Source of the DNA: Heracleum sosnowskyi
Lineage: Eukaryota; Streptophyta; Magnoliopsida; Apiales; Apiaceae
Reading direction: 5' to 3'
DNA: 64,000 nucleotides
Assembly (NCBI GenBank): GCA_030848705.1
Contig: CM061242.1
Span: 65,173,064 to 65,237,063, forward strand
The translations under genes were made by a program, and so were the position numbers. This document shows, one piece after another, positions 32,023 to 45,970 of the stretch. The notes under the pieces were generated by a model, which ran no database searches, was not told the DNA's origin, and saw nothing but the letters and a program-made list of their open reading frames with translations. Position 1 is the stretch's first letter. Each line of letters starts with the position of its first letter.

Positions 32023-35000
32023 ATGGCAAACACACGAAGAACAGCTCGGGATACTCAAACTCCTGAATATCGCCATATCACCTCTGAGGCTGATACTCAC
32101 GGAAATCAACCACCGCCGACTACTGGCACTCAAGGGGCGAATATCCCCACCAACACTCAAGGAACGGAAATCCCAATTTCGGTTGAAGGGACGAATCCCC
32201 TGCAGATGGTCATTCATGGATCTAATCCACAAGAGACCGTTCATCAGCAACCAATCTCGACTTCTCCACTCATCATGAATGCACCGAGAAGCCTTCAACT
32301 CCATACTACTGATCTCCCTCAATACGCGAATCAGACTTTGGGGATGCCAAACTATGGCATGCCCCCTCGACCCATGGCGGGCGGTAGTGGAACTAATCCA
32401 ATCTACCATGAGGCATATGTGCCCCCTTATATTCAAGGTCTGGGACCCCAAAATCAACAAACTCGCCAGACCCCTTTCGTTCAAGATTACTCGGGCCCAT
32501 ACACCGAGGATGAGGGTTATACAACTGGGGAGGATGTCGCCCCAAGAAGGAGACGTTCTTCCCAGACAAATCGGGATCAACCCCAAACTACTAAGGAGAA
32601 AATTGCCGCCCATCAGGCAGAGACTGCAAGACTCAAGAAACTCCTTGCTGAGGAGGAAGCCGCTCAATCTCAAGGCCGAACGACTGAAGGGATCCGGATA
32701 ATCAATTTGGATCCACCGTCAAGAAGAAACAAGAGGGCTGAAGCCCCGAGGGGTGATCCTAGTATTCTGTTGCCCCTAGGAGATCCTGATGATCCTACAC
32801 CACCGTTTACTCAAGACATCATGAAAACGGCTATATCCAAAAAATTCAAGATGCCTTCGATCAAAGCCTATGATGGAACGGGAGATCCCGCAAATCATGT
32901 AAGGACCTTCTCCAACGCACTGCTGTTGCAGCCAACCAATGATGCGGTCAAGTGTAGGGCGTTTCCACAAACCTTGGCAGGCATGGCCCAACGCTGGTAT
33001 AGCCGACTTCCTCCCAACTCAATTGGGTCTTTCAAGGAACTAAGTAAAGCTTTTATCAATCAGTTCATTAGTGGAAGGGTGCATGAGAAAAGCTCTGCAT
33101 CACTCATGGCAATCTAGCAAGGAAAGAATGAAGCCCTAAGGGACTACATCAATCGATTCACTTGGGAGGCTCTGAAAGTTTCAGACTTAGAGGACAGAGT
33201 GGCTATGATAGCCCTGCAGCAAGGAACTACTGATGACCACTTCAAAAGGTCATTAGCTAAACATCCACCCGAGAGCATGCTGAAGCTCCAAGATAGAGCC
33301 GGAAAGTACATCAAGGCTGAAGAAAGCATGAGAAAGTATGAACCCACTACTGGCGGTAGTGGAAGCTCAAAGAAAAGGAAGGAAAGCCAAGAATACGACG
33401 TCAAGGAAAAGTTTCCTAGAACGTCAAAGGATTCTGATTCTCCACCCAAGAGAAACAATTTTGCGCCAAAGTTCACGGAATATGCAAGACTGAATACTCC
33501 CAGGAGTCAGATTCTGATGGAGATAGCAAAGGAAGAGGATCTCAAATGGCCAAAGCCAATGAGGGCTGACTTGTCCAAACGAAACCAAAACCAATTTTGT
33601 CGGTTCCACAAAGAAGTTGGTCACGACACCAAAGATTGCAGACAACTGAAAGATGAAATTGAGTTTCTGATACGAAGAGGAAAACTCAGCAAATTCACCA
33701 AGGATGGGAATCAAGGAAGTCACAGAGGAAATTACGAAAGGAAGGATTATGACAGAAGGGATAACGACCAAGATCGTAACCCTAAGCCCCGAGGGCCAGT
33801 CATCAATATGATATTTAGAGGACCAACTGCTGCTGGGTCCTCCCGCAACTCAAGGAAAGCTTATGCCCGAGAGGTAATGACTGTGGTTGGAGAAGCACCG
33901 AAGCGTGCCAGGACAGAAGTGTCAATAGGTTTTGATGATTCTGACTTGGAAGGGGTGAAGTTCCCCCATGATGATCCTCTTGTCATAGTACCTGTGATAG
34001 GCAACTCCGAAACAAAGAGAGTCCTGGTTGACAATGGAGCCTCAGTGGACATCTTGTTCCATGATGCTTTTATCAAGATGGGCTACACTAACTCTCAGTT
34101 GACACCCTCGAATATGCCCATATATGGATTCAATGGAGTGGAATCAAAGGTGGAAGGCACTATCCAACTCCCAATGACCATGGGACAAGGAATGAACACG
34201 TCTACTCAAATGTTGAACTTCATAGTTATAAAGGCAACTTCGACCTATAATGCGATCCTAGGAAGGACTGGTCTTCATGCGTTCAAGGCCGTTGCCTCAT
34301 CTTATCATCTGAAAATCAAGTTCCCAACGAGGAATGGGATTGGTGAAGAACGAGGAGACCAAAAGATGGCTAGAAGTTGTTATGTAGCCGCGTTAAGGCC
34401 TGATGGAGTCGGGGGGCAAGTTCTCCCAATTGAAGACATGGATACTAGTGACAATGAGGACCGAAGAGGGAAACCAGCTGAGGATTTATTCCCAATTCCC
34501 TTAGTCCCTGGTGAACCGGAGAAGGTGACTTATGTTGGGGCACTACTTCCTGAGCCATTGAAAAGCAAGCTCATATCTTTTCTTCAAGAGAACAATGACG
34601 TTTTCGCTTGGCCAACGGCTAACATGCCAGGGATTGATCCTCAATTGATAACTCACAAACTAAATGTGGATCCTGAAAGGAAGACGGTGAAACAGAAAAA
34701 GAGAAATTTTGCTCCAGAGAAGCTTGAAGCCATTAAACAGGAAGTTAATAAACTTTTGGAAGCTGGGTTCATTGAGGAATTTCAATTCCCAGAATGGTTG
34801 GCTAACCCCGTGATGGTCAAAAAGGCTAACGGAAAATGGAGGATGTGCGTCGACTTCACTGACTTGAATGATGCATGTCCTAAGGATTGTTTTCCCTTAC
34901 CAAGGATTGATGCACTAATAAATGCTATAGCTGGACACGAGATGCTTAGCTTCATGGATGGCTTCAGTGGATACAATCAAATCAAGATGCATGAGGATGA

Positions 35001-36870
35001 CATCGCCAAAGTATCATTCATCACTGACTTTGGTGTTTTCTGCTTCTTAGTCATGGCATTTGGACTTAAGAATGCAGGGGCAACCTATCAAAGGTTGGTG
35101 AACAAAATTTTTGGACACCTAATTGGAAAAACCATGGAGGTCTACGTAGATGACATGCTAGTCAAGAGCCTCGATAAGGCCGATCACATAGAGCACCTCC
35201 GAGAGGCATTTGAAGTGCTAAGGCACCACAAGATGATGTTGAATCCAGCTAAGTGTGCCTTTGGTGTAAGCTCAGGAAAGTTTTTAGGCCTGATGGTTTC
35301 CAAGAGAGGAATCGAGGCTAATCCCGACAAAATCAAAGCAATTCTAGACATGGAACCACCACGAACTGTCAAGGATGTCCAGAAACTAACAGGAAGAGTG
35401 GCAGCATTGGGCAGATTCATCTCCAAGTCAGGAGAGAAGTGCTTACCTTTCTTCAAAGCACTCAAGAATGTGAAAAACTTTGAATGGACAACTGAAAGCC
35501 AAGAGGCCTTTGAGGGACTGAAGAAATACATGGCTGAAGCACCACTGTTGCCAAAACCAAATCCAGGAGAAACTCTCTACTTGTACTTGGCAGTTTCTAA
35601 CACAGCCCTTGGAGCTGTATTGATAAGGGAAGAATTGAAAGTACAGAAGCCCGTCTACTATGTGAGTAAGATTCTACATGGGGTAGAAATAAACTACTCA
35701 ACGATTGAGAAGTTTGCCTTAGCCTTGGTAATGGCCTCAAGAAAACTACGCCTGTACTTCCAGGCTCACAAGATAGAGGTTTTAACCAATCAACCTCTAA
35801 GGAACATCTTGCACAACCCTCAAGTTAGTGGAAGGTTGATCAAATGGGCCATTGAACTAGGGGAATTTGACATCAAGTATAAGCCTCGAACGGCCATCAA
35901 AGCTCAAGCACTCGCTGACTTCATAGTTGAATGCACCATTGACAACCAAGAAGTCGGGGGGCAGGAAGTAACAGTGGAAGACAAGAAAGATGAAGAGATG
36001 GAGTTCAAAGAATATTGGGTGCTCTATTTTGATGGAGCATCAAAAACAAAATCAAGTGGAGCCGGTTTAGTGCTACAAAGTCCTGATGGATTCCTCATAG
36101 AGTATGCACTAAAACTTGACTTCCCAACGACAAACAATGAGGCTGAGTATGAAGCTCTGATAGCTGGTTTAGGGCTGGCTGGAGCCTTGAGGGTCAAAAC
36201 TCTGAAAGTATGTGGAGATTCGAGGCTAGTGGTTTCCCAAGTAAATGGGGAATTTGAGGCCAGAGATGAAGTCAAGGCCAAGTATTTGAAACTTGTCAAG
36301 GTCATCATGACTCAGTTTGATGAATGCTATGTAGAGCACATTCCAAGGAAAGAAAACATGAAGGCTGATGCCGTGTCTAAATTTGCTTCTTCCGAAATTG
36401 AAAACTATGTAGGGAGTGTCTACTTCCAAGTCCTGAGGACCCCAAGCATCAACGGAAAGTTGGTAGCACCCATTGATGTTGGCAGTTGTTGGATGGATCC
36501 CATCAAATCTCATCTAGAAACTGGGTGGTTACCCAACGACACTTCAGAAACACGAAAGCTGTACGTCAGAGCACTAAGGTATACCCTGATTGAGGGAATC
36601 TTATACAAAAAGTCTTTCATCATTCCATATCTGAAATGTTTGAGACCTCAAGAGGCAGAATTGGCCCTGAAGGAAGTACATGAAGGAATTTGTGGGCAGC
36701 ACTTGGGGGGCAGAGCCCTTGCTCATAAAGTCACTCGTCTAGGTTTTTACTGGCCAAGCATACTTGTTGATGCTAAAAGCTACGTGAAGAAATGTGAACG
36801 GTGCCAAAAGCTTGCACCAGTGGTTAGACAACCACCAGAGATGATGACGTCCATTAACTCATATCCCCTC
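32023..36870 (+). pseudogene. Tat gag-pol, copy 1 (one stop; integrase cut short by the repeat junction)
   Basis: The ATG at 32023 (MANTRRTARD) opens one frame. Gag capsid lies at codons about 270-400, a C-H-H-C knuckle CRFHKEVGHDTKDC near 535 and protease VLVDNGASVDILF near 668. RT follows with FMDGFSGYNQ and YVDDM near 1040. RNase H has its EINYSTIEK region, and the second RNase H has YFDGASK, NNEAEYEALIAG and GDSRLVV. The integrase zinc finger ends CERCQKLAP. A TAG at 33115-33117 (Gln site) interrupts gag. At 36870 the frame runs into copy 2 in the wrong phase, giving an unrelated tail to 37251. The integrase core is absent from this copy. Confidence 0.92.
32321..36870 (+). repeat. 4550 bp tandem unit, copy 1
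   Basis: The unit runs from the gag N-terminal region (aatacgcgaatcag) to the start of the integrase core. The original left and right edges share only CCCT, so the breakpoint lies within that microhomology. The period to copy 2 is exactly 4550. Confidence 0.95.
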
Positions 36871-39800
36871 AATACGCGAATCAGACTTTGGGGATGCCAA
36901 ACTATGGCATGCCCCCTCGACCCATGGCGGGCGGTAGTGGAACTAATCCAATCTACCATGAGGCATATGTGCCCCCTTATATTCAAGGTCTGGGACCCCA
37001 AAATCAACAAACTCGCCAGACCCCTTTCGTTCAAGATTATTCGGGCCCATACACCGAGGATGAGGGTTATACAACTGGGGAGGATGTCGCCCCAAGAAGG
37101 AGACGTTCTTCCCAGACAAATCGGGATCAACCCCAAACTACTAAGGAGAAAATTGCCGCCCATCAGGCAGAGACTGCAAGACTCAAGAAACTCCTTGCTG
37201 AGGAGGAAGCCGCTCAATCTCAAGGCCGAACGACTGAAGGGATCCGGATAATCAATTTGGATCCACCGTCAAGAAGAAACAAGAGGGCTGAAGCCCCGAG
37301 GGGTGATCCTAGTATTCTGTTGCCCCTAGGAGATCCTGATGATCCTACACCACCGTTTACTCAAGACATCATGAAAACGGCTATATCCAAAAAATTCAAG
37401 ATGCCTTCGATCAAAGCCTATGATGGAACGGGAGATCCCGCAAATCATGTAAGGACCTTCTCCAACGCACTGCTGTTGCAGCCAACCAATGATGCGGTCA
37501 AGTGTAGGGCGTTTCCACAAACCTTGGCAGGCATGGCCCAACGCTGGTATAGCCGACTTCCTCCCAACTCAATTGGGTCTTTCAAGGAACTAAGTAAAGC
37601 TTTTATCAATCAGTTCATTAGTGGAAGGGTGCATGAGAAAAGCTCTGCATCACTCATGGCAATCTAGCAAGGAAAGAATGAAGCCCTAAGGGACTACATC
37701 AATCGATTCACTTGGGAGGCTCTGAAAGTTTCAGACTTAGAGGACAGAGTGGCTATGATAGCCCTGCAGCAAGGAACTACTGATGACCACTTCAAAAGGT
37801 CATTAGCTAAACATCCACCCGAGAGCATGCTGAAGCTCCAAGATAGAGCCGGAAAGTACATCAAGGCTGAAGAAAGCATGAGAAAGTATGAACCCACTAC
37901 TGGCGGTAGTGGAAGCTCAAAGAAAAGGAAGGAAAGCCAAGAATACGACGTCAAGGAAAAGTTTCCTAGAACGTCAAAGGATTCTGATTCTCCACCCAAG
38001 AGAAACAATTTTGCGCCAAAGTTCACGGAATATGCAAGACTGAATACTCCCAGGAGTCAGATTCTGATGGAGATAGCAAAGGAAGAGGATCTCAAATGGC
38101 CAAAGCCAATGAGGGCTGACTTGTCCAAACGAAACCAAAACCAATTTTGTCGGTTCCACAAAGAAGTTGGTCACGACACCAAAGATTACAGACAACTGAA
38201 AGATGAAATTGAGTTTCTGATACGAAGAGGAAAACTCAGCAAATTCACCAAGGATGGGAATCAAGGAAGTCACAGAGGAAATTACGAAAGGAAGGATTAT
38301 GACAGAAGGGATAACGACCAAGATCGTAACCCTAAGCCCCGAGGGCCAGTCATCAATATGATATTTAGAGGACCAACTGCTGCTGGGTCCTCCCGCAACT
38401 CAAGGAAAGCTTATGCCCGAGAGGTAATGACTGTGGTTGGAGAAGCACCGAAGCGTGCCAGGACAGAAGTGTCAATAGGTTTTGATGATTCTGACTTGGA
38501 AGGGGTGAAGTTCCCCCATGATGATCCTCTTGTCATAGTACCTGTGATAGGCAACTCCGAAACAAAGAGAGTCCTGGTTGACAATGGAGCCTCAGTGGAC
38601 ATCTTGTTCCATGATGCTTTTATCAAGATGGGCTACACTAACTCTCAGTTGACACCCTCGAATATGCCCATATATGGATTCAATGGAGTGGAATCAAAGG
38701 TGGAAGGCACTATCCAACTCCCAATGACCATGGGACAAGGAATGAACACGTCTACTCAAATGTTGAACTTCATAGTTATAAAGGCAACTTCGACCTATAA
38801 TGCGATCCTAGGAAGGACTGGTCTTCATGCGTTCAAGGCCGTTGCCTCATCTTATCATCTGAAAATCAAGTTCCCAACGAGGAATGGGATTGGTGAAGAA
38901 CGAGGAGACCAAAAGATGGCTAGAAGTTGTTATGTAGCCGCGTTAAGGCCTGATGGAGTCGGGGGGCAAGTTCTCCCAATTGAAGACATGGATACTAGTG
39001 ACAATGAGGACCGAAGAGGGAAACCAGCTGAGGATTTATTCCCAATTCCCTTAGTCCCTGGTGAACCGGAGAAGGTGACTTATGTTGGGGCACTACTTCC
39101 TGAGCCATTGAAAAGCAAGCTCATATCTTTTCTTCAAGAGAACAATGACGTTTTCGCTTGGACAACGGCTAACATGCCAGGGATTGATCCTCAATTGATA
39201 ACTCACAAACTAAATGTGGATCCTGAAAAGAAGACGGTGAAACAGAAAAAGAGAAATTTTGCTCCAGAGAAGCTTGAAGCCATTAAACAGGAAGTTAATA
39301 AACTTTTGGAAGCTGGGTTCATTGAGGAATTTCAATTCCCAGAATGGTTGGCTAACCCCGTGATGGTCAAAAAGGCTAACGGAAAATGGAGGATGTGCGT
39401 CGACTTCACTGACTTGAATGATGCATGTCCTAAGGATTGTTTTCCCTTACCAAGGATTGATGCACTAATAAATGCTATAGCTGGACACGAGATGCTTAGC
39501 TTCATGGATGGCTTCAGTGGATACAATCAAATCAAGATGCATGAGGATGACATCGCCAAAGTATCATTCATCACTGACTTTGGTGTTTTCTGCTTCTTCG
39601 TCATGGCATTTGGACTTAAGAATGCAGGGGCAACCTATCAAAGGTTGGTGAACAAAATTTTTGGACACCTAATTGGAAAAACCATGGAGGTCTACGTAGA
39701 TGACATGCTAGTCAAGAGCCTCGATAAGGCCGATCACATAGAGCACCTCCGAGAGGCATTTGAAGTGCTAAGGCACCACAAGATGATGTTGAATCCAGCT

Positions 39801-41420
39801 AAGTGTGCCTTTGGTGTAGGCTCAGGAAAGTTTTTAGGCCTGATGGTTTCCAAGAGAGGAATCGAGGCTAATCCCGACAAAATCAAAGCAATTCTAGACA
39901 TGGAACCACCACGAACTGTCAAGGATGTCCAGAAACTAACAGGAAGAGTGGCAGCATTGGGCAGATTCATCTCCAAGTCAGGAGAGAAGTGCTTACCTTT
40001 CTTCAAAGCACTCAAGAATGTGAAAAACTTTGAATGGACAACTGAAAGCCAAGAGGCCTTTGAGGGACTGAAGAAATACATGGCTGAAGCACCACTGTTG
40101 CCAAAACCAAAGCCAGGAGAAACTCTCTACTTGTACTTGGCAGTTTCTAACACAGCCCTTGGAGCTGTATTGATAAGGGAAGAATTGAAAGTACAGAAGC
40201 CCGTCTACTATGTGAGTAAGATTCTACATGGGGTAGAAATAAACTACTCAACGATTGAGAAGTTTGCCTTAGCCTTGGTAATGGCCTCAAGAAAACTATG
40301 CCTGTACTTCCAGGCTCACAAGATAGAGGTTTTAACCAATCAACCTCTAAGGAACATCTTGCACAACCCTCAAGTTAGTGGAAGGTTGATCAAATGGGCC
40401 ATTGAACTAGGGGAATTTGACATCAAGTATAAGCCTCGAACGGCCATCAAAGCTCAAGCACTTGCTGACTTCATAGTTGAATGCACCATTGACAACCAAG
40501 AAGTCGGGGGGCAGGAAGTAACAGTGGAAGACAAGAAAGATGAAGAGATGGAGTTCAGAGAATATTGGGTGCTCTATTTTGATGGAGCATCAAAAACAAA
40601 ATCAAGTGGAGCCGGTTTAGTGCTACAAAGTCCTGATGGATTCCTCATAGAGTATGCACTAAAACTTGACTTCCCAACGACAAACAATGAGGCTGAGTAT
40701 GAAGCTCTGATAGCTGGTTTAGGGCTGGCTGGAGCCTTGAGGGTCAAAACTCTGAAAGTATGTGGAGATTCGAGGCTAGTGGTTTCCCAAGTAAATGGGG
40801 AATTTGAGGCCAGAGATGAAGTCAAGGCCAAGTATTTGAAACTTGTCAAGGTCATCATGACTCAGTTTGATGAATGCTATGTAGAGCACATTCCAAGGGA
40901 AGAAAACATGAAGGCTGATGCCGTGTCTAAATTTGCTTCTTCCGAAATTGAAAACTATGCAGGGAGTGTCTACTTCCAAGTCCTGAGGACCCCAAGCATC
41001 AACGGAAAGTTGGTAGCACCCATTGATGTTGGCAGTTGTTGGATGGATCCCATCAAATCTCATCTAGAAACTGGGTGGTTACCCAACGACACTTCAGAAA
41101 CACGAAAGCTGTACGTCAGAGCACTAAGGTATACCCTGATTGAGGGAATCTTATACAAAAAGTCTTTCATCATTCCATATCTGAAATGTTTGAGACCTCA
41201 AGAGGCAGAATTGGCCCTGAAGGAAGTACATGAAGGAATTTGTGGGCAGCACTTGGGGGGCAGAGCCCTTGCTCATAAAGTCACTCGTCTAGGTTTTTAC
41301 TGGCCAAGCATACTTGTTGATGCTAAAAGCTACGTGAAGAAATGTGAACGGTGCCAAAAGCTTGCACCAGTGGTTAGACAACCACCAGAGATGATGATGT
41401 CCATTAACTCATATCCCCTC
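36871..41420 (+). repeat. 4550 bp tandem unit, copy 2
   Basis: It is nearly identical to copies 1 and 3, with roughly a dozen differences by eye, and the same junction sequence at both ends. Because 4550 is not a multiple of three, each junction changes reading frame. Confidence 0.95.
36888..41420 (+). pseudogene. Tat gag-pol, copy 2 (stop in gag, altered knuckle)
   Basis: Domain order is as in copy 1 but without the natural start. The same TAG as copy 1 occurs at 37665-37667. The last Cys of the gag knuckle is Tyr (codon 38187-38189), so zinc binding should fail. RT YVDDM, both RNase H domains and the integrase zinc finger remain open. The frame then passes into copy 3 and ends at 41801 in a tail of about 128 residues read from gag in another phase. 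Confidence 0.9.
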
Positions 41421-44400
41421 AATACGCGAATCAGACTTTGGGGATGCCAAACTATGGCATGCCCCCTCGACCCATGGCGGGCGGTAGTGGAACTAATCCA
41501 ATCTACCATGAGGCATATGTGCCCCCTTATATTCAAGGTCTGGGACCCCAAAATCAACAAACTCGCCAGACCCCTTTCGTTCAAGATTACTCGGGCCCAT
41601 ACACCGAGGATGAGGGTTATACAACTGGGGAGGATGTCGCCCCAAGAAGGAGACGTTCTTCCCAGACAAATCGGGATCAACCCCAAACTACTAAGGAGAA
41701 AATTGCCGCCCATCAGGCAGAGACTGCAAGACTCAAGAAACTCCTTGCTGAGGAGGAAGCCGCTCAATCTTAAGGCCGAACGACTGAAGGGATCCGGATA
41801 ATCAATTTGGATCCACCGTCAAGAAGAAACAAGAGGGCTGAAGCCCCGAGGGGTGATCCTAGTATTCTGTTGCCCCTAGGAGATCCTGATGATCCTACAC
41901 CACCGTTTACTCAAGACATCATGAAAACGGCTATATCCAAAAAATTCAAGATGCCTTCGATCAAAGCCTATGATGGAACGGGAGATCCCGCAAATCATGT
42001 AAGGACCTTCTCCAACGCACTGCTGTTGCAGCCAACCAATGATGCGGTCAAGTGTAGGGCGTTTCCACAAACCTTGGCAGGCATGGCCCAACGCTGGTAT
42101 AGCCGACTTCCTCCCAACTCAATTGGGTCTTTCAAGGAACTAAGTAAAGCTTTTATCAATCAGTTCATTAGTGGAAGGGTGCATGAGAAAAGCTCTGCAT
42201 CACTCATGGCAATCCAGCAAGGAAAGAATGAAGCCCTAAGGGACTACATCAATCGATTCACTCGGGAGGCTCTGAAAGTCCCAGACTTAGAGGACAGAGT
42301 GGCTATGATAGCCCTGCAGCAAGGAACTACTGATGACCACTTCAAAAGGTCATTAGCTAAACATCCACCCGAGAGCATGCTGAAGCTCCAAGATAGAGCC
42401 GGAAAGTACATCAAGGCTGAAGAAAGCATGAGAAAGTATGAACCCACTACTGGCGGTAGTGGAAGCTCAAAGAAAAGGAAGGAAAGCCAAGAATACGACG
42501 TCAAGGAAAAGTTTCCTAGAACGTCAAAGGATTCTGATTCTCCACCCAAGAGAAACAATTTTGCGCCAAAGTTCACGGAATATGCAAGACTGAATACTCC
42601 CAGGAGTCAGATTCTGATGGAGATAGCAAAGGAAGAGGATCTCAAATGGCCAAAGCCAATGAGGGCTGACTTGTCCAAACGAAACCAAAACCAATTTTGT
42701 CGGTTCCACAAAGAAGTTGGTCACGACACCAAAGATTGCAGACAACTGAAAGATGAAATTGAGTTTCTGATACGAAGAGGAAAACTCAGCAAATTCACCA
42801 AGGATGGGAATCAAGGAAGTCACAGAGGAAATTACGAAAGGAAGGATTATGACAGAAGGGATAACGACCAAGATCGTAACCCTAAGCCCCGAGGGCCAGT
42901 CATCAATATGATATTTAGAGGACCAACTGCTGCTGGGTCCTCCCGCAACTCAAGGAAAGCTTATGCCCGAGAGGTAATGACTGTGGTTGGAGAAGCACCG
43001 AAGCGTGCCAGGACAGAAGTGTCAATAGGTTTTGATGATTCTGACTTGGAAGGGGTGAAGTTCCCCCATGATGATCCTCTTGTCATAGTACCTGTGATAG
43101 GCAACTCCGAAACAAAGAGAGTCCTGGTTGACAATTGAGCCTCAGTGGACATCTTGTTCCATGATGCTTTTATCAAGATGGGCTACACTAACTCTCAGTT
43201 GACACCCTCGAATATGCCCATATATGGATTCAATGGAGTGGAATCAAAGGTGGAAGGCACTATCCAACTCCCAATGACCATGGGACAAGGAATGAACACG
43301 TCTACTCAAATGTTGAACTTCATAGTTATAAAGGCAACTTCGACCTATAATGCAATCCTAGGAAGGACTGGTCTTCATGCGTTCAAGGCCGTTGCCTCAT
43401 CTTATCATCTGAAAATCAAGTTCCCAACGAGGAATGGGATTGGTGAAGAACGAGGAGACCAAAAGATGGCTAGAAGTTGTTATGTAGCCGCGTTAAGGCC
43501 TGATGGAGTCGGGGGGCAAGTTCTCCCAATTGAAGACATGGATACTAGTGACAATGAGGACCGAAGAGGGAAACCAGCTGAGGATTTATTCCCAATTCCC
43601 TTAGTCCCTGGTGAACCGGAGAAGGTGACTTATGTTGGGGCACTACTTCCTGAGCCATTGAAAAGCAAGCTCATATCTTTTCTTCAAGAGAACAATGACG
43701 TTTTCGCTTGGACAACGGCTAACATGCCAGGGATTGATCCTCAATTGATAACTCACAAACTAAATGTGGATCCTGAAAGGAAGACGGTGAAACAGAAAAA
43801 GAGAAATTTTGCTCCAGAGAAGCTTGAAGCCATTAAACAGGAAGTTAATAAACTTTTGGAAGCTGGGTTCATTGAGGAATTTCAATTCCCAGAATGGTTG
43901 GCTAACCCCGTGATGGTCAAAAAGGCTAACGGAAAATGGAGGATGTGCGTCGACTTCACTGACTTGAATGATGCATGTCCTAAGAATTGTTTTCCCTTAC
44001 CAAGGATTGATGCACTAATAAATGCTATAGCTGGACACGAGATGCTTAGCTTCATGGATGGCTTCAGTGGATACAATCAAATCAAGATGCATGAGGATGA
44101 CATCGCCAAAGTATCATTCATCACTGACTTTGGTGTTTTCTGCTTCTTAGTCATGGCATTTGGACTTAAGAATGCAGGGGCAACCTATCAAAGGTTGGTG
44201 AACAAAATTTTTGGACACCTAATTGGAAAAACCATGGAGGTCTACGTAGATGACATGCTAGTCAAGAGCCTCGATAAGGCCGATCACATAGAGCACCTCC
44301 GAGAGGCATTTGAAGTGCTAAGGCACCACAAGATGATGTTGAATCCAGCTAAGTGTGCCTTTGGTGTAGGCTCAGGAAAGTTTTTAGGCCTGATGGTTTC

Positions 44401-45970
44401 CAAGAGAGGAATCGAGGCTAATCCCGACAAAATCAAAGCAATTCTAGACATGGAACCACCACGAACTGTCAAGGATGTCCAGAAACTAACAGGAAGAGTG
44501 GCAGCATTGGGCAGATTCATCTCCAAGTCAGGAGAGAAGTGCTTACCTTTCTTCAAAGCACTCAAGAATGTGAAAAACTTTGAATGGACAACTGAAAGCC
44601 AAGAGGCCTTTGAGGGACTGAAGAAATACATGGCTGAAGCACCACTGTTGCCAAAACCAAAGCCAGGAGAAACTCTCTACTTGTACTTGGCAGTTTCTAA
44701 CACAGCCCTTGGAGCTGTATTGATAAGGGAAGAATTGAAAGTACAGAAGCCCGTCTACTATGTGAGTAAGATTCTACATGGGGTAGAAATAAACTACTCA
44801 ACGATTGAGAAGTTTGCCTTAGCCTTGGTAATGGCCTCAAGAAAACTACGCCTGTACTTCCAGGCTCACAAGATAGAGGTTTTAACCAATCAACCTCTAA
44901 GGAACATCTTGCACAACCCTCAAGTTAGTGGAAGGTTGATCAAATGGGCCATTGAACTAGGGGAATTTGACATCAAGTATAAGCCTCGAACGGCCATCAA
45001 AGCTCAAGCACTCGCTGACTTCATAGTTGAATGCACCATTGACAACCAAGAAGTCGGGGGGCAGGAAGTAACAGTGGAAGACAAGAAAGATGAAGAGATG
45101 GAGTTCAAAGAATATTGGGTGCTCTATTTTGATGGAGCATCAAAAACAAAATCAAGTGGAGCCGGTTTAGTGCTACAAAGTCCTGATGGATTCCTCATAG
45201 AGTATGCACTAAAACTTGACTTCCCAACGACAAACAATGAGGCTGAGTATGAAGCTCTGATAGCTGGTTTAGGGCTGGCTGGAGCCTTGAGGGTCAAAAC
45301 TCTGAAAGTATGTGGAGATTCGAGGCTAGTGGTTTCCCAAGTAAATGGGGAATTTGAGGCCAGAGATGAAGTCAAGGCCAAGTATTTGAAACTTGTCAAG
45401 GTCATCATGACTCAGTTTGATGAATGCTATGTAGAGCACATTCCAAGGGAAGAAAACATGAAGGCTGATGCCGTGTCTAAATTTGCTTCTTCCGAAATTG
45501 AAAACTATGCAGGGAGTGTCTACTTCCAAGTCCTGAGGACCCCAAGCATCAACGGAAAGTTGGTAGCACCCATTGATGTTGGCAGTTGTTGGATGGATCC
45601 CATCAAATCTCATCTAGAAACTGGGTGGTTACCCAACGACACTTCAGAAACACGAAAGCTGTACGTCAGAGCACTAAGGTATACCCTGATTGAGGGAATC
45701 TTATACAAAAAGTCTTTCATCATTCCATATCTGAAATGTTTGAGACCTCAAGAGGCAGAATTGGCCCTGAAGGAAGTACATGAAGGAATTTGTGGGCAGC
45801 ACTTGGGGGGCAGAGCCCTTGCTCATAAAGTCACTCGTCTAGGTTTTTACTGGCCAAGCATACTTGTTGATGCTAAAAGCTACGTGAAGAAATGTGAACG
45901 GTGCCAAAAGCTTGCACCAGTGGTTAGACAACCACCAGAGATGATGACGTCCATTAACTCATATCCCCTT
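41421..45970 (+). repeat. 4550 bp tandem unit, copy 3
   Basis: This is the third copy, which runs on into the unique integrase core and so keeps the original right edge. It retains the CAG codon (42215) that is TAG in copies 1 and 2. Confidence 0.95.

Noticed and set aside
33144..36513. Repeated - strand frames of 64-147 codons opposite Tat gag-pol
   Set aside because: They recur in every 4550 bp unit as antisense shadows of the coding strand.
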